Positions 9,389 to 17,989 of a stretch of DNA of 64,000 nucleotides are shown one piece after another. Below the pieces are notes generated by a model. That model did no database searches, was not told the origin of the DNA, and worked only from the letters and a program-made list of their open reading frames with translations. The translations under genes and the position numbers were made by a program. The stretch covers positions 1,798,001 to 1,862,000 of the forward strand of contig NZ_CP042818.1 of assembly GCF_008153345.1 (NCBI RefSeq). Direction: 5' to 3'. Numbering within the stretch: position 1 is the first letter of the stretch; each line of letters opens with the position of its first letter. This stretch comes from Treponema phagedenis. GTDB lineage: Bacteria; Spirochaetota; Spirochaetia; Treponematales; Treponemataceae.

Positions 9389-10315
9389 ATGATTAGCTAT
9401 GAAACGATTTCGGAATTGGTAGAGATTGCAATACAAAAAAATGAAAAAATTTCTGAAATAGTACTGCAGGATCAAATAGTACAAATGGAAAAACCTCGAG
9501 ATGAGCTTTTGAAGCGGATGGAAGAAAACCTCGATGTGATGCTTGATTCTATTGAAAAAGGCAGTCAGAAAGGGGTAAAATCAAAAAGCGGACTTACAGG
9601 CGGGGATGCGTATCTATTAAAACAAAAAATTGAAGCTGACTCGTTTTTGACGGGACCGTTAATGGCTAATGCCATTCAAATGGCAATTGCCGTCTCTGAA
9701 ATCAACGCTGCAATGGGAAAAATAGTTGCTTCGCCTACGGCAGGATCCTGCGGCATTTTACCTGCAGCGCTCGGTTCAATGATTAAAATACAGAAAACAG
9801 CAAAAGCCGATGCTGTTTTATCCTTATTTACCGCCGGTGCCATTGGAATGGTTATTGCAAATAAAGCAAGCATTGCAGGAGCTTCGGGAGGATGTCAGGC
9901 AGAATGCGGCTCCGCATCCGCTATGGCAGCAGCCTGTATTGTAGAACTATCAGGCGGTACTGCGCAAATGGTTCAAGAATCCGTTGCAATTGCCTTAAAA
10001 TGTATTCTTGGTCTTGTCTGTGATCCCGTGGCGGGGCTGGTTGAAATTCCCTGTATAAAGCGAAATGCTTCGGGGGTTACCCTTGCGTTCACCGCTGCGG
10101 AAATGGCCTTAGCAGGCATAAAAAGCATTATTCCTGTCGATGAAGTTATTCTTACAATGAAACGCATAGGAGACAGTATGCCGAGCAGCTTAAAGGAAAC
10201 AGCGGAGGGAGGGCTTGCTGTAACTCAAACAGGAATAGAACTTCAAAAAAAAGTATTCGGCTCAGCTGATGTCAACATCGGTTTTTCTTGTGCAAGTTGC
10301 GGCGCATGCGGTTAA
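9389..10315 (+). CDS. sdaAA: L-serine dehydratase, iron-sulfur-dependent, alpha subunit
   Basis: 308 aa, full length for the split form. Motifs: SPTAGSCGILPAAL, GGCQAECGSASAMAA, CDPVAGLVEIPCIKRNA and the C-terminal CASCGACG, which together supply the cysteines that hold the [4Fe-4S] cluster whose free iron binds serine. Partner of the beta subunit just upstream, with AGGAG 8 bases before the ATG. No clear terminator in 10,316-10,406; the next gene is convergent. Confidence 0.96.
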   Translation: MISYETISELVEIAIQKNEKISEIVLQDQIVQMEKPRDELLKRMEENLDVMLDSIEKGSQKGVKSKSGLTGGDAYLLKQKIEADSFLTGPLMANAIQMAIAVSEINAAMGKIVASPTAGSCGILPAALGSMIKIQKTAKADAVLSLFTAGAIGMVIANKASIAGASGGCQAECGSASAMAAACIVELSGGTAQMVQESVAIALKCILGLVCDPVAGLVEIPCIKRNASGVTLAFTAAEMALAGIKSIIPVDEVILTMKRIGDSMPSSLKETAEGGLAVTQTGIELQKKVFGSADVNIGFSCASCGACG

Positions 10316-10406
10316 AAAGTATCAGCTATTTATCGGTTATATTCAAATATATTCAAAAAACTACAGTTTTTAAAATACTGAAATGAAAGGGCGCTGTACT
10401 CAAAAC

Positions 10407-11594
10407 TCAAACTAAACCTTGATTTTGTTTCATTTTCTCAATTTCAGCTTTTGATACCGGTCGTACAATTTGTACATCTTTTGCCGAAGTTCCGCGTATG
10501 ATTGGACCGCCGGATTTTGTTGTTTCTCCGTAAATTTGCACAATCGGATATCGGGGATCCTTGGGGTTTGTATCAATAACCTGTGCCATTTTTCCGTTTG
10601 ATAAATGCACATAAATACCGATAGGATAAAATGAAAGAGACAAAAGCAGTGCACGTAAAATAGATTCATCATATTGCTTGTTTTCATTGCGTATCAGGTT
10701 CACTATTCCCGAGGCAGCATTTTGAGCTTCTTTATACGGACGGTGAGCAGTTGCCGCTTCATATGAACATGCCACAGCAATAATTTTTCCGTAATTTGAA
10801 ATTTTAAATCCATCTAACTTTCTCGGGTAACCTTTACCATTTTCTCTTTCATGATGCTCAAGAGCACCGAGACAAATCGGTAATGCAAATGATTGTTCTT
10901 TTAAAATATTATACGAAAGAATGGGATGGGCAAGTATTGCACGCTGCGCTGTAGGATTCAATGTTTCATTTGCCATATATACCTGCTCAGGTATCCGCAT
11001 CATTCCTATTTCATGCAATAAGGTAGCGACCGCAAGTTCAATAAGTTTATGTGGCTGCATTTTTAGCTGTAATCCTATAATAATTGCAAAAATAGCCGAT
11101 CTGAGAGAATGAGCCGCCAAATAATCTTCAACTTTATACTCCATAAAGGCGGGAAGCCTTAAAACAAGCTGCTTATCTTCTTTTATGAATTCGCAGAGTT
11201 CTTTTGCAGTATCAAAAATAAGTCTTGAATTTAAACTTTGTTTTGTTTTATAGCCTTCATAGGTTTCTTTAACGAATGATTGGAAGCTATTATATTTTTC
11301 CCCGATTTGTTGAATTTTTTCTTGCTGCTCTTTTTTTACTGCTAAAGCTTTTTCATCGGTTTGAGAGCTAGGAGAATTGCTACTTTCAGCAACAACGGCG
11401 ACTGTTTTTTGCTGAGGAGCAACAGAAAAGTTTCCGTCAGTATAAATAGCGGTAAAATCCCATTTTAGGAGTTTTTGTTGTAAATCTTCGGTAAAAGGTT
11501 GTTCGGGAATTAAAATTAAAAACTTCTTATCAATATAAACATCGTCAGAAAAATATATAGGATTTTTTAATTCTGAAACGGTATATGTATTCAC
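10407..11594 (-). CDS. HD-GYP-domain protein with an HE instead of HD motif
   Basis: 395 aa. Residues 1-60 form a small N-terminal domain seen in many HD-GYP proteins (DUF3391-like), 60-95 are a low-complexity Ser/Gln/Lys linker, and about 155-330 is an HD-GYP domain. The GYP part is intact (HHERENGKGYPRKLDG, GYP at 255-257), but the metal dyad that normally reads HD in LLHDIG is His194-Glu195 (LLHEIGMMRIP). HD-GYP enzymes hydrolyse cyclic di-GMP; a glutamate may still bind metal or may mark a sensor that binds without cutting. Cytoplasmic, no membrane segment. Single gene on the minus strand. Confidence 0.88.
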   Translation of the reverse strand: MNTYTVSELKNPIYFSDDVYIDKKFLILIPEQPFTEDLQQKLLKWDFTAIYTDGNFSVAPQQKTVAVVAESSNSPSSQTDEKALAVKKEQQEKIQQIGEKYNSFQSFVKETYEGYKTKQSLNSRLIFDTAKELCEFIKEDKQLVLRLPAFMEYKVEDYLAAHSLRSAIFAIIIGLQLKMQPHKLIELAVATLLHEIGMMRIPEQVYMANETLNPTAQRAILAHPILSYNILKEQSFALPICLGALEHHERENGKGYPRKLDGFKISNYGKIIAVACSYEAATAHRPYKEAQNAASGIVNLIRNENKQYDESILRALLLSLSFYPIGIYVHLSNGKMAQVIDTNPKDPRYPIVQIYGETTKSGGPIIRGTSAKDVQIVRPVSKAEIEKMKQNQGLV

Positions 11595-11740
11595 TTTAAT
11601 TTACTCCTGTAGTAAAATAGTTTTGTTTTTATTTTTAAGGTTGAAGAAAAATACAACACGCACAACTTTTAGTATTATTATCTGCACCTTGTAAAAGTAT
11701 CGACATATATCTGCGCTTTCTGTAGTATAGGAGATTTTTG

Positions 11741-12553
11741 ATGAAATTAAAAGTACTTGTAATTATTTTTAATACTGTTTTAATTCTTATGTTTTCCGTT
11801 ATTTTTCTATTTCCGGTTTTTTTCTTAAATGGTGATTTTATGCACGAGTTTTGGATAAAAAACTGGTTTTTTTTACCGATTTTTTTCATTCTCTTAGGAA
11901 TAGTTAATATTATTTTTTTAAAGAATTGGAAACTTGTTTCCTATATTGAAGAAGAAGATTGGACAGCGCTGACTATGTATCTTGAACAAGAGATATTTGA
12001 TAAAAAAAAATTGAGTTATAAAAAAGTTCGTCTTCTCAGCGAAACCTTATTGCTTTTAAGTGATTTTTCCGGTTTGTCTAAACTGGAAACCGTACTGCGA
12101 GCAAATAAGCCCGGCTATATAATAAAACTTGCCCCGAAATTCGCAGCAGCAAAAATGCTTTCAGGAAATTATCAAGAACTTTGTGCCTTTTCCAATAAAC
12201 TTGCCGCCCGTCCTGACAATACTCATCCGTGGATAAATTTTTATGCAGCTTTTTCTCATCAAATGTTGAAAGAGTATACTGTTGCGGCGGAAAAATTTTT
12301 AACACTTGCAAAAACAAGTACCGATCTTATTATAAAGGCTTTAAGTGCGTATTTTATTAAAGAAGTACTTTCACCGTATTTGGAAGGAAAAAAAGAAAAG
12401 GTTAATCAACTCGCCTTATCAATAAAAGATGAAATCAAAAAAAAATATAACCGTAATCAATGGGATGAATATATCGAAAAAGAGAAAAAAGAAATCGATG
12501 TGATGGTTTTGACAAAAATTATAAAAGAAACAAATGATTGGATTTTCACATAA
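11741..12553 (+). CDS. Membrane protein of unknown function with a helical (TPR-like) cytoplasmic domain
   Basis: 270 aa. Two transmembrane helices (about 5-31 and 42-62), then a charged alpha-helical region with repeated leucine-rich helices (LSETLLLLSDFSGL, AAKMLSGNYQEL, FSHQMLKEYTVAAEKFLTLA) suggestive of TPR-like pairs. ATG 11741 follows AGGAG by 7 bases. I do not recognise a family. It stands alone between the divergent HD-GYP gene and a long repeat region. A 17-bp hairpin follows the stop. Confidence 0.75.
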   Translation: MKLKVLVIIFNTVLILMFSVIFLFPVFFLNGDFMHEFWIKNWFFLPIFFILLGIVNIIFLKNWKLVSYIEEEDWTALTMYLEQEIFDKKKLSYKKVRLLSETLLLLSDFSGLSKLETVLRANKPGYIIKLAPKFAAAKMLSGNYQELCAFSNKLAARPDNTHPWINFYAAFSHQMLKEYTVAAEKFLTLAKTSTDLIIKALSAYFIKEVLSPYLEGKKEKVNQLALSIKDEIKKKYNRNQWDEYIEKEKKEIDVMVLTKIIKETNDWIFT

Positions 12554-12557
12554 AAAT

Positions 12558-12595
12558 AGTACCTCTGACAAAAAGATATTTTTGTCAGAGGTACT
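12558..12595. terminator. Perfect 17-bp hairpin downstream of the membrane-protein gene
   Basis: AGTACCTCTGACAAAAA pairs perfectly with 12,579-12,595 over a GATA loop. There is no T run after it on the plus strand; on the minus strand ATTTTTA follows. It may stabilise the 3' end or terminate weakly. The stretch 12,596-12,883 holds no convincing gene, only a fragment resembling the dispersed repeat. Confidence 0.5.
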
Positions 12596-12883
12596 CAAAG
12601 CAAAATTACTGTTTTTGCTAAACGGAATCCGGATGTCAGTCTGTATGCCGTTCTTTTATGTTATCGGCACCAAAAACAAATACTTAAATTCTTTTTATAA
12701 AAACAAGTAAAAAAAGTACTGCTTCCCCTACCCTTTTTATTCAGCATTTCTGTTACATGTTTTTTAAAATATCGGACACATTTATAGAAATCGTAAAGCG
12801 GACATCCGTGGCGGTTAACCACAGAAATGCTAAATCCCGCAAACCGCCTGCTGACATTCCCGAGCAATATAACAGCAAGTGTA

Positions 12884-13527
12884 GCATTTTGTAATTAACT
12901 TCCTGTTATAAAAATCGGGGTATCAACAATAAGGGGCTGCAGATTTCAGCATTCCTATGGTAAATTGCCCACCGTTGCAAAATTCCAAACGATGTTTTAA
13001 AGCACCAACACAAAATTATAAAATTGAAGCTTTAAAACTCGTTGGCAAAGCGGAGGCAAATTATTAACGCTTTGCCCTATGGTAAGTTTACCCACCGTTG
13101 CGCCGTGTCGAACTCTTTTTATATAAAATAAATTTGATTAAGATAAAGGCTCTTTGCAAAGCTTTAAAACTCGCAGGTTTGGTTTTGACAAGGACGGCAA
13201 AACTCAGAACGGGCACGGACGCCCGTGGTTCCATGCAGAAGCGACGTTTTAAAGCAAAGTAATTTACCAAGCTTTAAAACTCGCAGGTTTGGTTTTGACA
13301 AGGACGTCAAAACTCAGAACCGCCACGGATGGCGGTGGTTCTAAACAGAATTGAGTTTGAAAACTACTACATTTGTATAATAGGAGTTTTCAAACTCGCA
13401 GGTTTGGTTTTGCCATGGACGGCAAAACCAAACCGTTGTGTCTGACTCTCTTTTTTATAAAACTTTTACGTTTGGGTACGATGTATTAAAAAACGAATCG
13501 ACTTATTAAAAAAACGTTATACAAGTT
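12884..13527. repeat. Cluster of mosaic palindromic repeats
   Basis: Contains a reverse copy of the TAACAGGAAGTTAATTACAA module (12,884-12,979), the TTTACC...CGGCGCAACGG module (13,077-13,125), two cloverleaf-like units whose outer arms CTTTAAAACTCGC and GCGACGTTTTAAAG enclose two smaller hairpins (from 13,152 and 13,268), a GGTTTTGCC-ATGGAC-GGCAAAACC hairpin near 13,400-13,435, and a reverse copy of the terminal module CTAGTATAACG...AAGAG (13,440-13,527). The same modules recur in other orders elsewhere in the window. No gene is seen here. Confidence 0.88.
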
Positions 13528-13617
13528 AATCACCGGACGTTACATTTTTTATTAAAACTCCGTATAGTAAGTGTTATCGGGAGGCTAAAAAGCTAAGCTT
13601 GAGTTTAAAAAGAGAAC

Positions 13618-15048
13618 TTATAGTTTATCAATAAGCATAGAGCATTTTCCTGAAGGAATGGGCAGTGTCTTTTTTTTCTGACCGAGGATATCAATGGTAA
13701 AGTAATATAGTTTTTCACTTTCCATATGAATTTCCCATCCACGCTGACTTTTTGAAGAAAGTATTGTGATTAAATTTCGCTTTAAGCTTAGATTTTCAAT
13801 GCCCATAATTTCCAAATTCGGAATAACCCAATCAACTGTTTTTCTTGGTAAGCTAATAGACAAACCTACAACATTTTCTATCATCAATGTTATGGTAGAA
13901 AGGGCGGCAAAGGGAAGATATTGTTTACGCGGAAAACCTTCTTTATTTGTCCATTGTGCAGGCCCTTCTTTGGTAGGCAGATATGCTTCCCATAGTGCAC
14001 CTTTTTTATGATTACCGTTAGGGGCAAGCGCATCCAGCATATAATATAAATGCCGAATCGCACATTCACGAGCCAGTTCCCAGCGATTGTATTTTTCAAG
14101 CCCCTTGATCACAATAAAATTAAGCGGAGGGAAAACACTGCCTCGATAGCCCATTCCTCTTTCATCAAATTCTTCATCATCAGCGGAAAGACTTGGAATA
14201 GGATGATCAAGACCGAATGTTTTAGGATTAGTCAAATGCTGTGAAAGCAGTTCAGCTTTATCTTCATTCGGAATTTCCGCCAGTAATGGCCAAAATCCTG
14301 CAATGGTTTTAGCAGGCAATCGTTTTTCATCGGCATCCAAATCATGATAAAAATTTGTTTCATTATCCCACATCAAATTATTGATTCTCGTTTTTAAGGT
14401 AAAATAAATGCGCTTATACTGAAAACTTAACTCTTTATCATTTAAAATATCTCCGAGTGCAGAAAGATAGAGCGCATTTATTGCCAATGCGGCATTAAAA
14501 TCTACCAGATACGCTGCTTTTTTACGCGGAGAATTTTGCATTTCCGTTGCGAGCAGCGGGACCTTATATAGTCCGTTCGGTTTTTTAAAGGTTTCTTCAA
14601 TCCAACGCATGTATTTTACTAATATCGGCATAACTTCTTTTATACGTTTTTTATTAGCTGTTTTATGAAATATATTAAACTCAGCCCACGCAAAAAGCGG
14701 CATTCCGATACCTTCGGGATTTCCTTTAATTATTACCGGCTCTTTTGTATCAAGATTATACTTCCAACGAATTGCTCCTGACTCTTCCTGCATTCGATAA
14801 AAAAAATCTAATGATTTATGGATATTATAATTTCTATTTGAATATACCAGAAAAAAAGAAGAAAAAATTGTTTCATATTGATTGATAATCGAGCCTTCTT
14901 TATCGGGATATATAAAATATCCTTCAGAATTATTTTTATCACCATCTTTCGATATGCAAAAATCCTGTATCCACGCCCATGTTCTGTCATAAATATCAAC
15001 AAAATCCTGATCGTAAAAATGAACCCGCGGAAAATCTCGTTTATTCAC
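13618..15048 (-). CDS. Glycoside hydrolase of the MGH1/GH63 (alpha/alpha)6-barrel type
   Basis: 476 aa, with no signal peptide, so cytoplasmic. The sequence is typical of the mannosylglycerate-hydrolase/GH63-like toroid: tryptophan- and aromatic-rich helices, WIQDFCI near the N-terminus, GNPEGIGMPLFAWAEF, YLVDFNAALAINALYL, NLMWDNETNFYHDLD, GFWPLLAEIP, RGMGYRGSVFPPLNFIVIKGL, and LWEAYLPTKEGPAQW near the C-terminus. These are the conserved blocks around the catalytic acids of that clan, though I cannot assign the exact residues. Substrate unknown; alpha-glucosides or mannosylglycerate-type compatible solutes are possible. GTG start, with AGAGG 5 bases upstream. Single gene flanked by repeats. 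Confidence 0.75.
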   Translation of the reverse strand: MNKRDFPRVHFYDQDFVDIYDRTWAWIQDFCISKDGDKNNSEGYFIYPDKEGSIINQYETIFSSFFLVYSNRNYNIHKSLDFFYRMQEESGAIRWKYNLDTKEPVIIKGNPEGIGMPLFAWAEFNIFHKTANKKRIKEVMPILVKYMRWIEETFKKPNGLYKVPLLATEMQNSPRKKAAYLVDFNAALAINALYLSALGDILNDKELSFQYKRIYFTLKTRINNLMWDNETNFYHDLDADEKRLPAKTIAGFWPLLAEIPNEDKAELLSQHLTNPKTFGLDHPIPSLSADDEEFDERGMGYRGSVFPPLNFIVIKGLEKYNRWELARECAIRHLYYMLDALAPNGNHKKGALWEAYLPTKEGPAQWTNKEGFPRKQYLPFAALSTITLMIENVVGLSISLPRKTVDWVIPNLEIMGIENLSLKRNLITILSSKSQRGWEIHMESEKLYYFTIDILGQKKKTLPIPSGKCSMLIDKL

Positions 15049-15159
15049 CGTAACCTCTCAAGTAAAAGTGCAAAATATTGTAGCGGGTAGTATATCATAT
15101 TTTTTGGAAAAATTATATAATAAAATGATTTTTTTTATAAAATAAAAAGGGGAAAATCG

Positions 15160-17565
15160 GTGTATCAATCCTTTGTTTTTCTTGAAACCAGAGTGCTTAT
15201 GCCTTCCGATAAAAAGGCGTTTTGTGATTGTAAAACAGGAAACAGTCCGGAAACCTGTTCTGTTTGTCGAAAAGAAATCAGCTCGGCTCTCCCCATACCT
15301 AAGGATTCGGCTCTTTGTCATGCATATCAACTTGCAAAAATGTTGCACTGTACCCTTTTATTTGAAGTTCCTTATGAACGGCTCATCGGTACTCCCGAAA
15401 CTCCGAAAAAATACAGTTTATTCGGTGCTTCATTAAAAATTGCCGAAAACGGATATGTTAATATTGAATTTCATCGACATAAAAAACGTATTGCTATTAC
15501 TGAAATCCGTTTTGAAGAAGATGCGGGAAAACTTATTCATGGCGCAGAGAAAACTTTTATGGATTATACCTGTGCGGGAATGCCAAGCATTCGAATCAGA
15601 ACAGGGGAAAATATTGAGCTTGGAGAGGAAGCTGAAGTTTTTCTGACAGATTTAAAACAAAAACTTGAATACATCGGAATCGGTTCTGAGGGTTCTGTTA
15701 ATAGAATTCGCTGTAATGCCTATGCGGCAGTAACCGAATATCGTAACAAACCAAAGCATTATGTAAAACTACGTAACCTCAACTCTTTTAACTTTGTGCG
15801 GAATGCAATCAATGAAGATCTCAGACGTCAAGAAGCCTTGCTCAAAAACGGAAAAGAAGTTTCTTCTGAAAGCAGACTGTGGAATGAACGGCTTGGCTAC
15901 ACTGAATCCTATAAAACAAGAGAATTTATCGATTCAGTACAAGCTGTAGTCTTAAAAAATATTCCCCCGTATCTTACCTCGGATAAATGTAAACAAAAAC
16001 TGCTCACCATGCAAATTGAAGACCCGAATGAAAGAGAGTTAAGGTTTGTTCGGCAGTATCGACTTCCGCTTAAAACTGCAAAAACACTTTGTACCGATAA
16101 AAACTGGGCTGATTTTTTTGAAGAAACGGTTAATCGTATGATAAAACCCTATGTTGCGGCACAATGGTTTTTAACGGAAATCCCAGGTTCTTTAAAAAAA
16201 ATGAGTTTATCGTTAGAAAAATCTTCTCTTACCGCCGAGAAATTTGCTCAGGTACTGCATTTATTTGAAAAAAAACATATTAATCGAAATATTGCCAAAA
16301 AATTATTGCAAGAGCTGCTTATCTCGGATGCGGAACCTGAAATTGTTTTAACTCAAAAACAATGGCAACAGGTTACTGATGTGAAGATATTAAAAGAACT
16401 TATCAGAACGGCTATTATTGCTAACCCATCCGAAGCGGAACGCTTAAAAGAAGGCGATATGCGTCCGCTGGAATTTCTTACCGGGATTCTAATGAAAGAA
16501 ACACGCGGGCTCGCGGATCCGCAAACAATTAAACAACTTATTAAAGAAGAATTAAATATCAACATTGTTTATGTGCTTTCGATGGGGGGCACTATATCTG
16601 CACTGATAAAAAAAGGAGAGATCGAGGCAGGACATGCGGAAATTTTAAGCACACTGGTAAAAAATCAACAAAATGAAAAATATATTCGATTTGAAACCGT
16701 CTCTTCAGAGGCGCTGCTAAGTGAAGAAATTGAGCCTGCGGATTGGGCAAAATTGATTACCGCAATCTGCGAAAAAATTGCAAGCGGAACGGCAAACGGT
16801 ATAGTCCTCGCACACGGCACGGATACGCTTGTTTACACCGCTCCCCTCATATACTGGCTTTTTGCAGACTCTCCCGTGCCGATTGTGTTGACCGCCTCAA
16901 ACACGCCGCCGAATCACCACGCGGAAAACATTGCCGAAAATGAAGCTGGCAAGAATTTGAATGCGGCGATTAATCTTGCCCATGAAAAAACCGAGGGAGT
17001 TTACGTTGTTTTTAATGGAGAAATATTATCTCCGCTCAATCTGAAATTCTTAAAATCGTCGGGAAATTCCTTTGTAAACCGGAATATGAACACCCCCATT
17101 TTTACCGGAGAAGGTTTACTCACCGACTATTCGGAAATGGAATCGGCAGTTTTTGAAAGCCTTCTTTCAGCGGCTGCGGAAAACATGCTTTTAATCAAAA
17201 TGTATCCGGGAATACGAAAAGATTTTCTTCTTAAATGCTTGAATGAAGGTATTTCTCATTTCTTTCTTGAGCTTTATGGCAGAGGAACCGCAAATATGAG
17301 AAACAGTCTTTACTCGCTGAACGAATTTTTCAGAAGAGGCGGGAAGCAACAGTGCAGATTTTATTGTACTTCTCAGCAAGAAGAGCCGGTGGACTTTTCC
17401 CGCTATGTAAGTTCACATAGTGTATGGAAAGAAGGAGCTGTGCCAATGGGAAATTTGACAACGGAAACCGCCATCGCCTTATACTATGCGGCAAGTATTG
17501 TCTGCGACACCGAAGCGGAACTTGATGAAATCATGGAAACATATAGCAAAATCGACACCAATTGA
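15160..17565 (+). CDS. Fusion of a divergent GatB/GatE-like domain with an L-asparaginase/GatD-like domain
   Basis: 801 aa in one uninterrupted frame; GTG start after AAGGGG. Residues 1 to about 460 match the GatB/GatE amidotransferase subunit: a FCDCKTG...TCSVC cysteine cluster, RFEEDAGKLIHG (about 118-128), NRIRCNAYAAV, KLRNLNSFNFVRNAI and RLWNE. The usual DRKNYFYPD and DYRYFPEPD blocks are missing, and a GatB/YqeY-like helical tail runs to about 460. Residues about 470-801 are an asparaginase with the complete catalytic set: SMGGTI (Thr478), HGTDT (Thr554, Asp555) and Lys632 in LKFLKSS, plus VFNGEI. In archaea GatE (GatB-like) pairs with GatD (asparaginase-like) to amidate Glu-tRNA(Gln); here the same two modules are joined in a bacterium. 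Function is unproven: a tRNA amidotransferase, or a free asparaginase with a derived GatB scaffold. It stands alone. Confidence 0.85.
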   Translation: MYQSFVFLETRVLMPSDKKAFCDCKTGNSPETCSVCRKEISSALPIPKDSALCHAYQLAKMLHCTLLFEVPYERLIGTPETPKKYSLFGASLKIAENGYVNIEFHRHKKRIAITEIRFEEDAGKLIHGAEKTFMDYTCAGMPSIRIRTGENIELGEEAEVFLTDLKQKLEYIGIGSEGSVNRIRCNAYAAVTEYRNKPKHYVKLRNLNSFNFVRNAINEDLRRQEALLKNGKEVSSESRLWNERLGYTESYKTREFIDSVQAVVLKNIPPYLTSDKCKQKLLTMQIEDPNERELRFVRQYRLPLKTAKTLCTDKNWADFFEETVNRMIKPYVAAQWFLTEIPGSLKKMSLSLEKSSLTAEKFAQVLHLFEKKHINRNIAKKLLQELLISDAEPEIVLTQKQWQQVTDVKILKELIRTAIIANPSEAERLKEGDMRPLEFLTGILMKETRGLADPQTIKQLIKEELNINIVYVLSMGGTISALIKKGEIEAGHAEILSTLVKNQQNEKYIRFETVSSEALLSEEIEPADWAKLITAICEKIASGTANGIVLAHGTDTLVYTAPLIYWLFADSPVPIVLTASNTPPNHHAENIAENEAGKNLNAAINLAHEKTEGVYVVFNGEILSPLNLKFLKSSGNSFVNRNMNTPIFTGEGLLTDYSEMESAVFESLLSAAAENMLLIKMYPGIRKDFLLKCLNEGISHFFLELYGRGTANMRNSLYSLNEFFRRGGKQQCRFYCTSQQEEPVDFSRYVSSHSVWKEGAVPMGNLTTETAIALYYAASIVCDTEAELDEIMETYSKIDTN

Positions 17566-17692
17566 TTTTTTAAGCAATCTCCTCCTCAATATCAAAACCG
17601 TATCCTTTTTTCTATCTCGCTTTTCAATAGTATAGCGTTTTTTTAATAACTCGAGCCGTTTTTAATGCAATTTTATGCAAATCAAGACAATT

Positions 17693-17902
17693 TTATAAAA
17701 AGAGAGTCCGACACGACGCAACGGTGGGTAATTTACCATAGTGATGCTGAATCCGGTAAGCTTTACAAATACTTTTGCTTTAAGACGTCGCTTCTGCTTG
17801 GAACTACGGGCGTCCGTGCCCGTTCTGAGTTTGCCGTCCATGGCAAAAACTAAACCTTGCGAGTTTTAAAGTTTTGCAAACAAGTCTTACTTTAAAACAC
17901 CG
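17693..17902. repeat. Mosaic palindromic repeat copy
   Basis: Begins TTATAAAAAGAGAGTCCGAC, continues with GACGCAACGGTGGG and TTTACCATAG, then an inverted cloverleaf unit containing GGGCGTCCGTGCCCGTTC and GCCGTCCATGGC hairpins. It occupies the gap between the fusion gene and the convergent maf gene. Any short ORFs here are repeat readings. Confidence 0.85.
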
Positions 17903-17989
17903 TTTGGCATTGTGCTGATTTTGCCGAGGCATAAAGCCGATGCGCTTGCAATGTTTGAACGGCAAGACAAAACCAATAAAAAAGAGGCG

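Noticed and set aside
12661-12867. 68-aa minus-strand ORF
   Set aside because: It lies in repeat-like noncoding sequence, has no ribosome site and reads like a palindrome fragment.
12884-13527. CRISPR array
   Set aside because: The repeats are palindromic mosaics of varied length without regular spacers, and no cas genes are present.
17665-17853. 62-aa plus-strand ORF after the GatB/asparaginase gene
   Set aside because: Falls within the repeat copy at 17,693-17,902.
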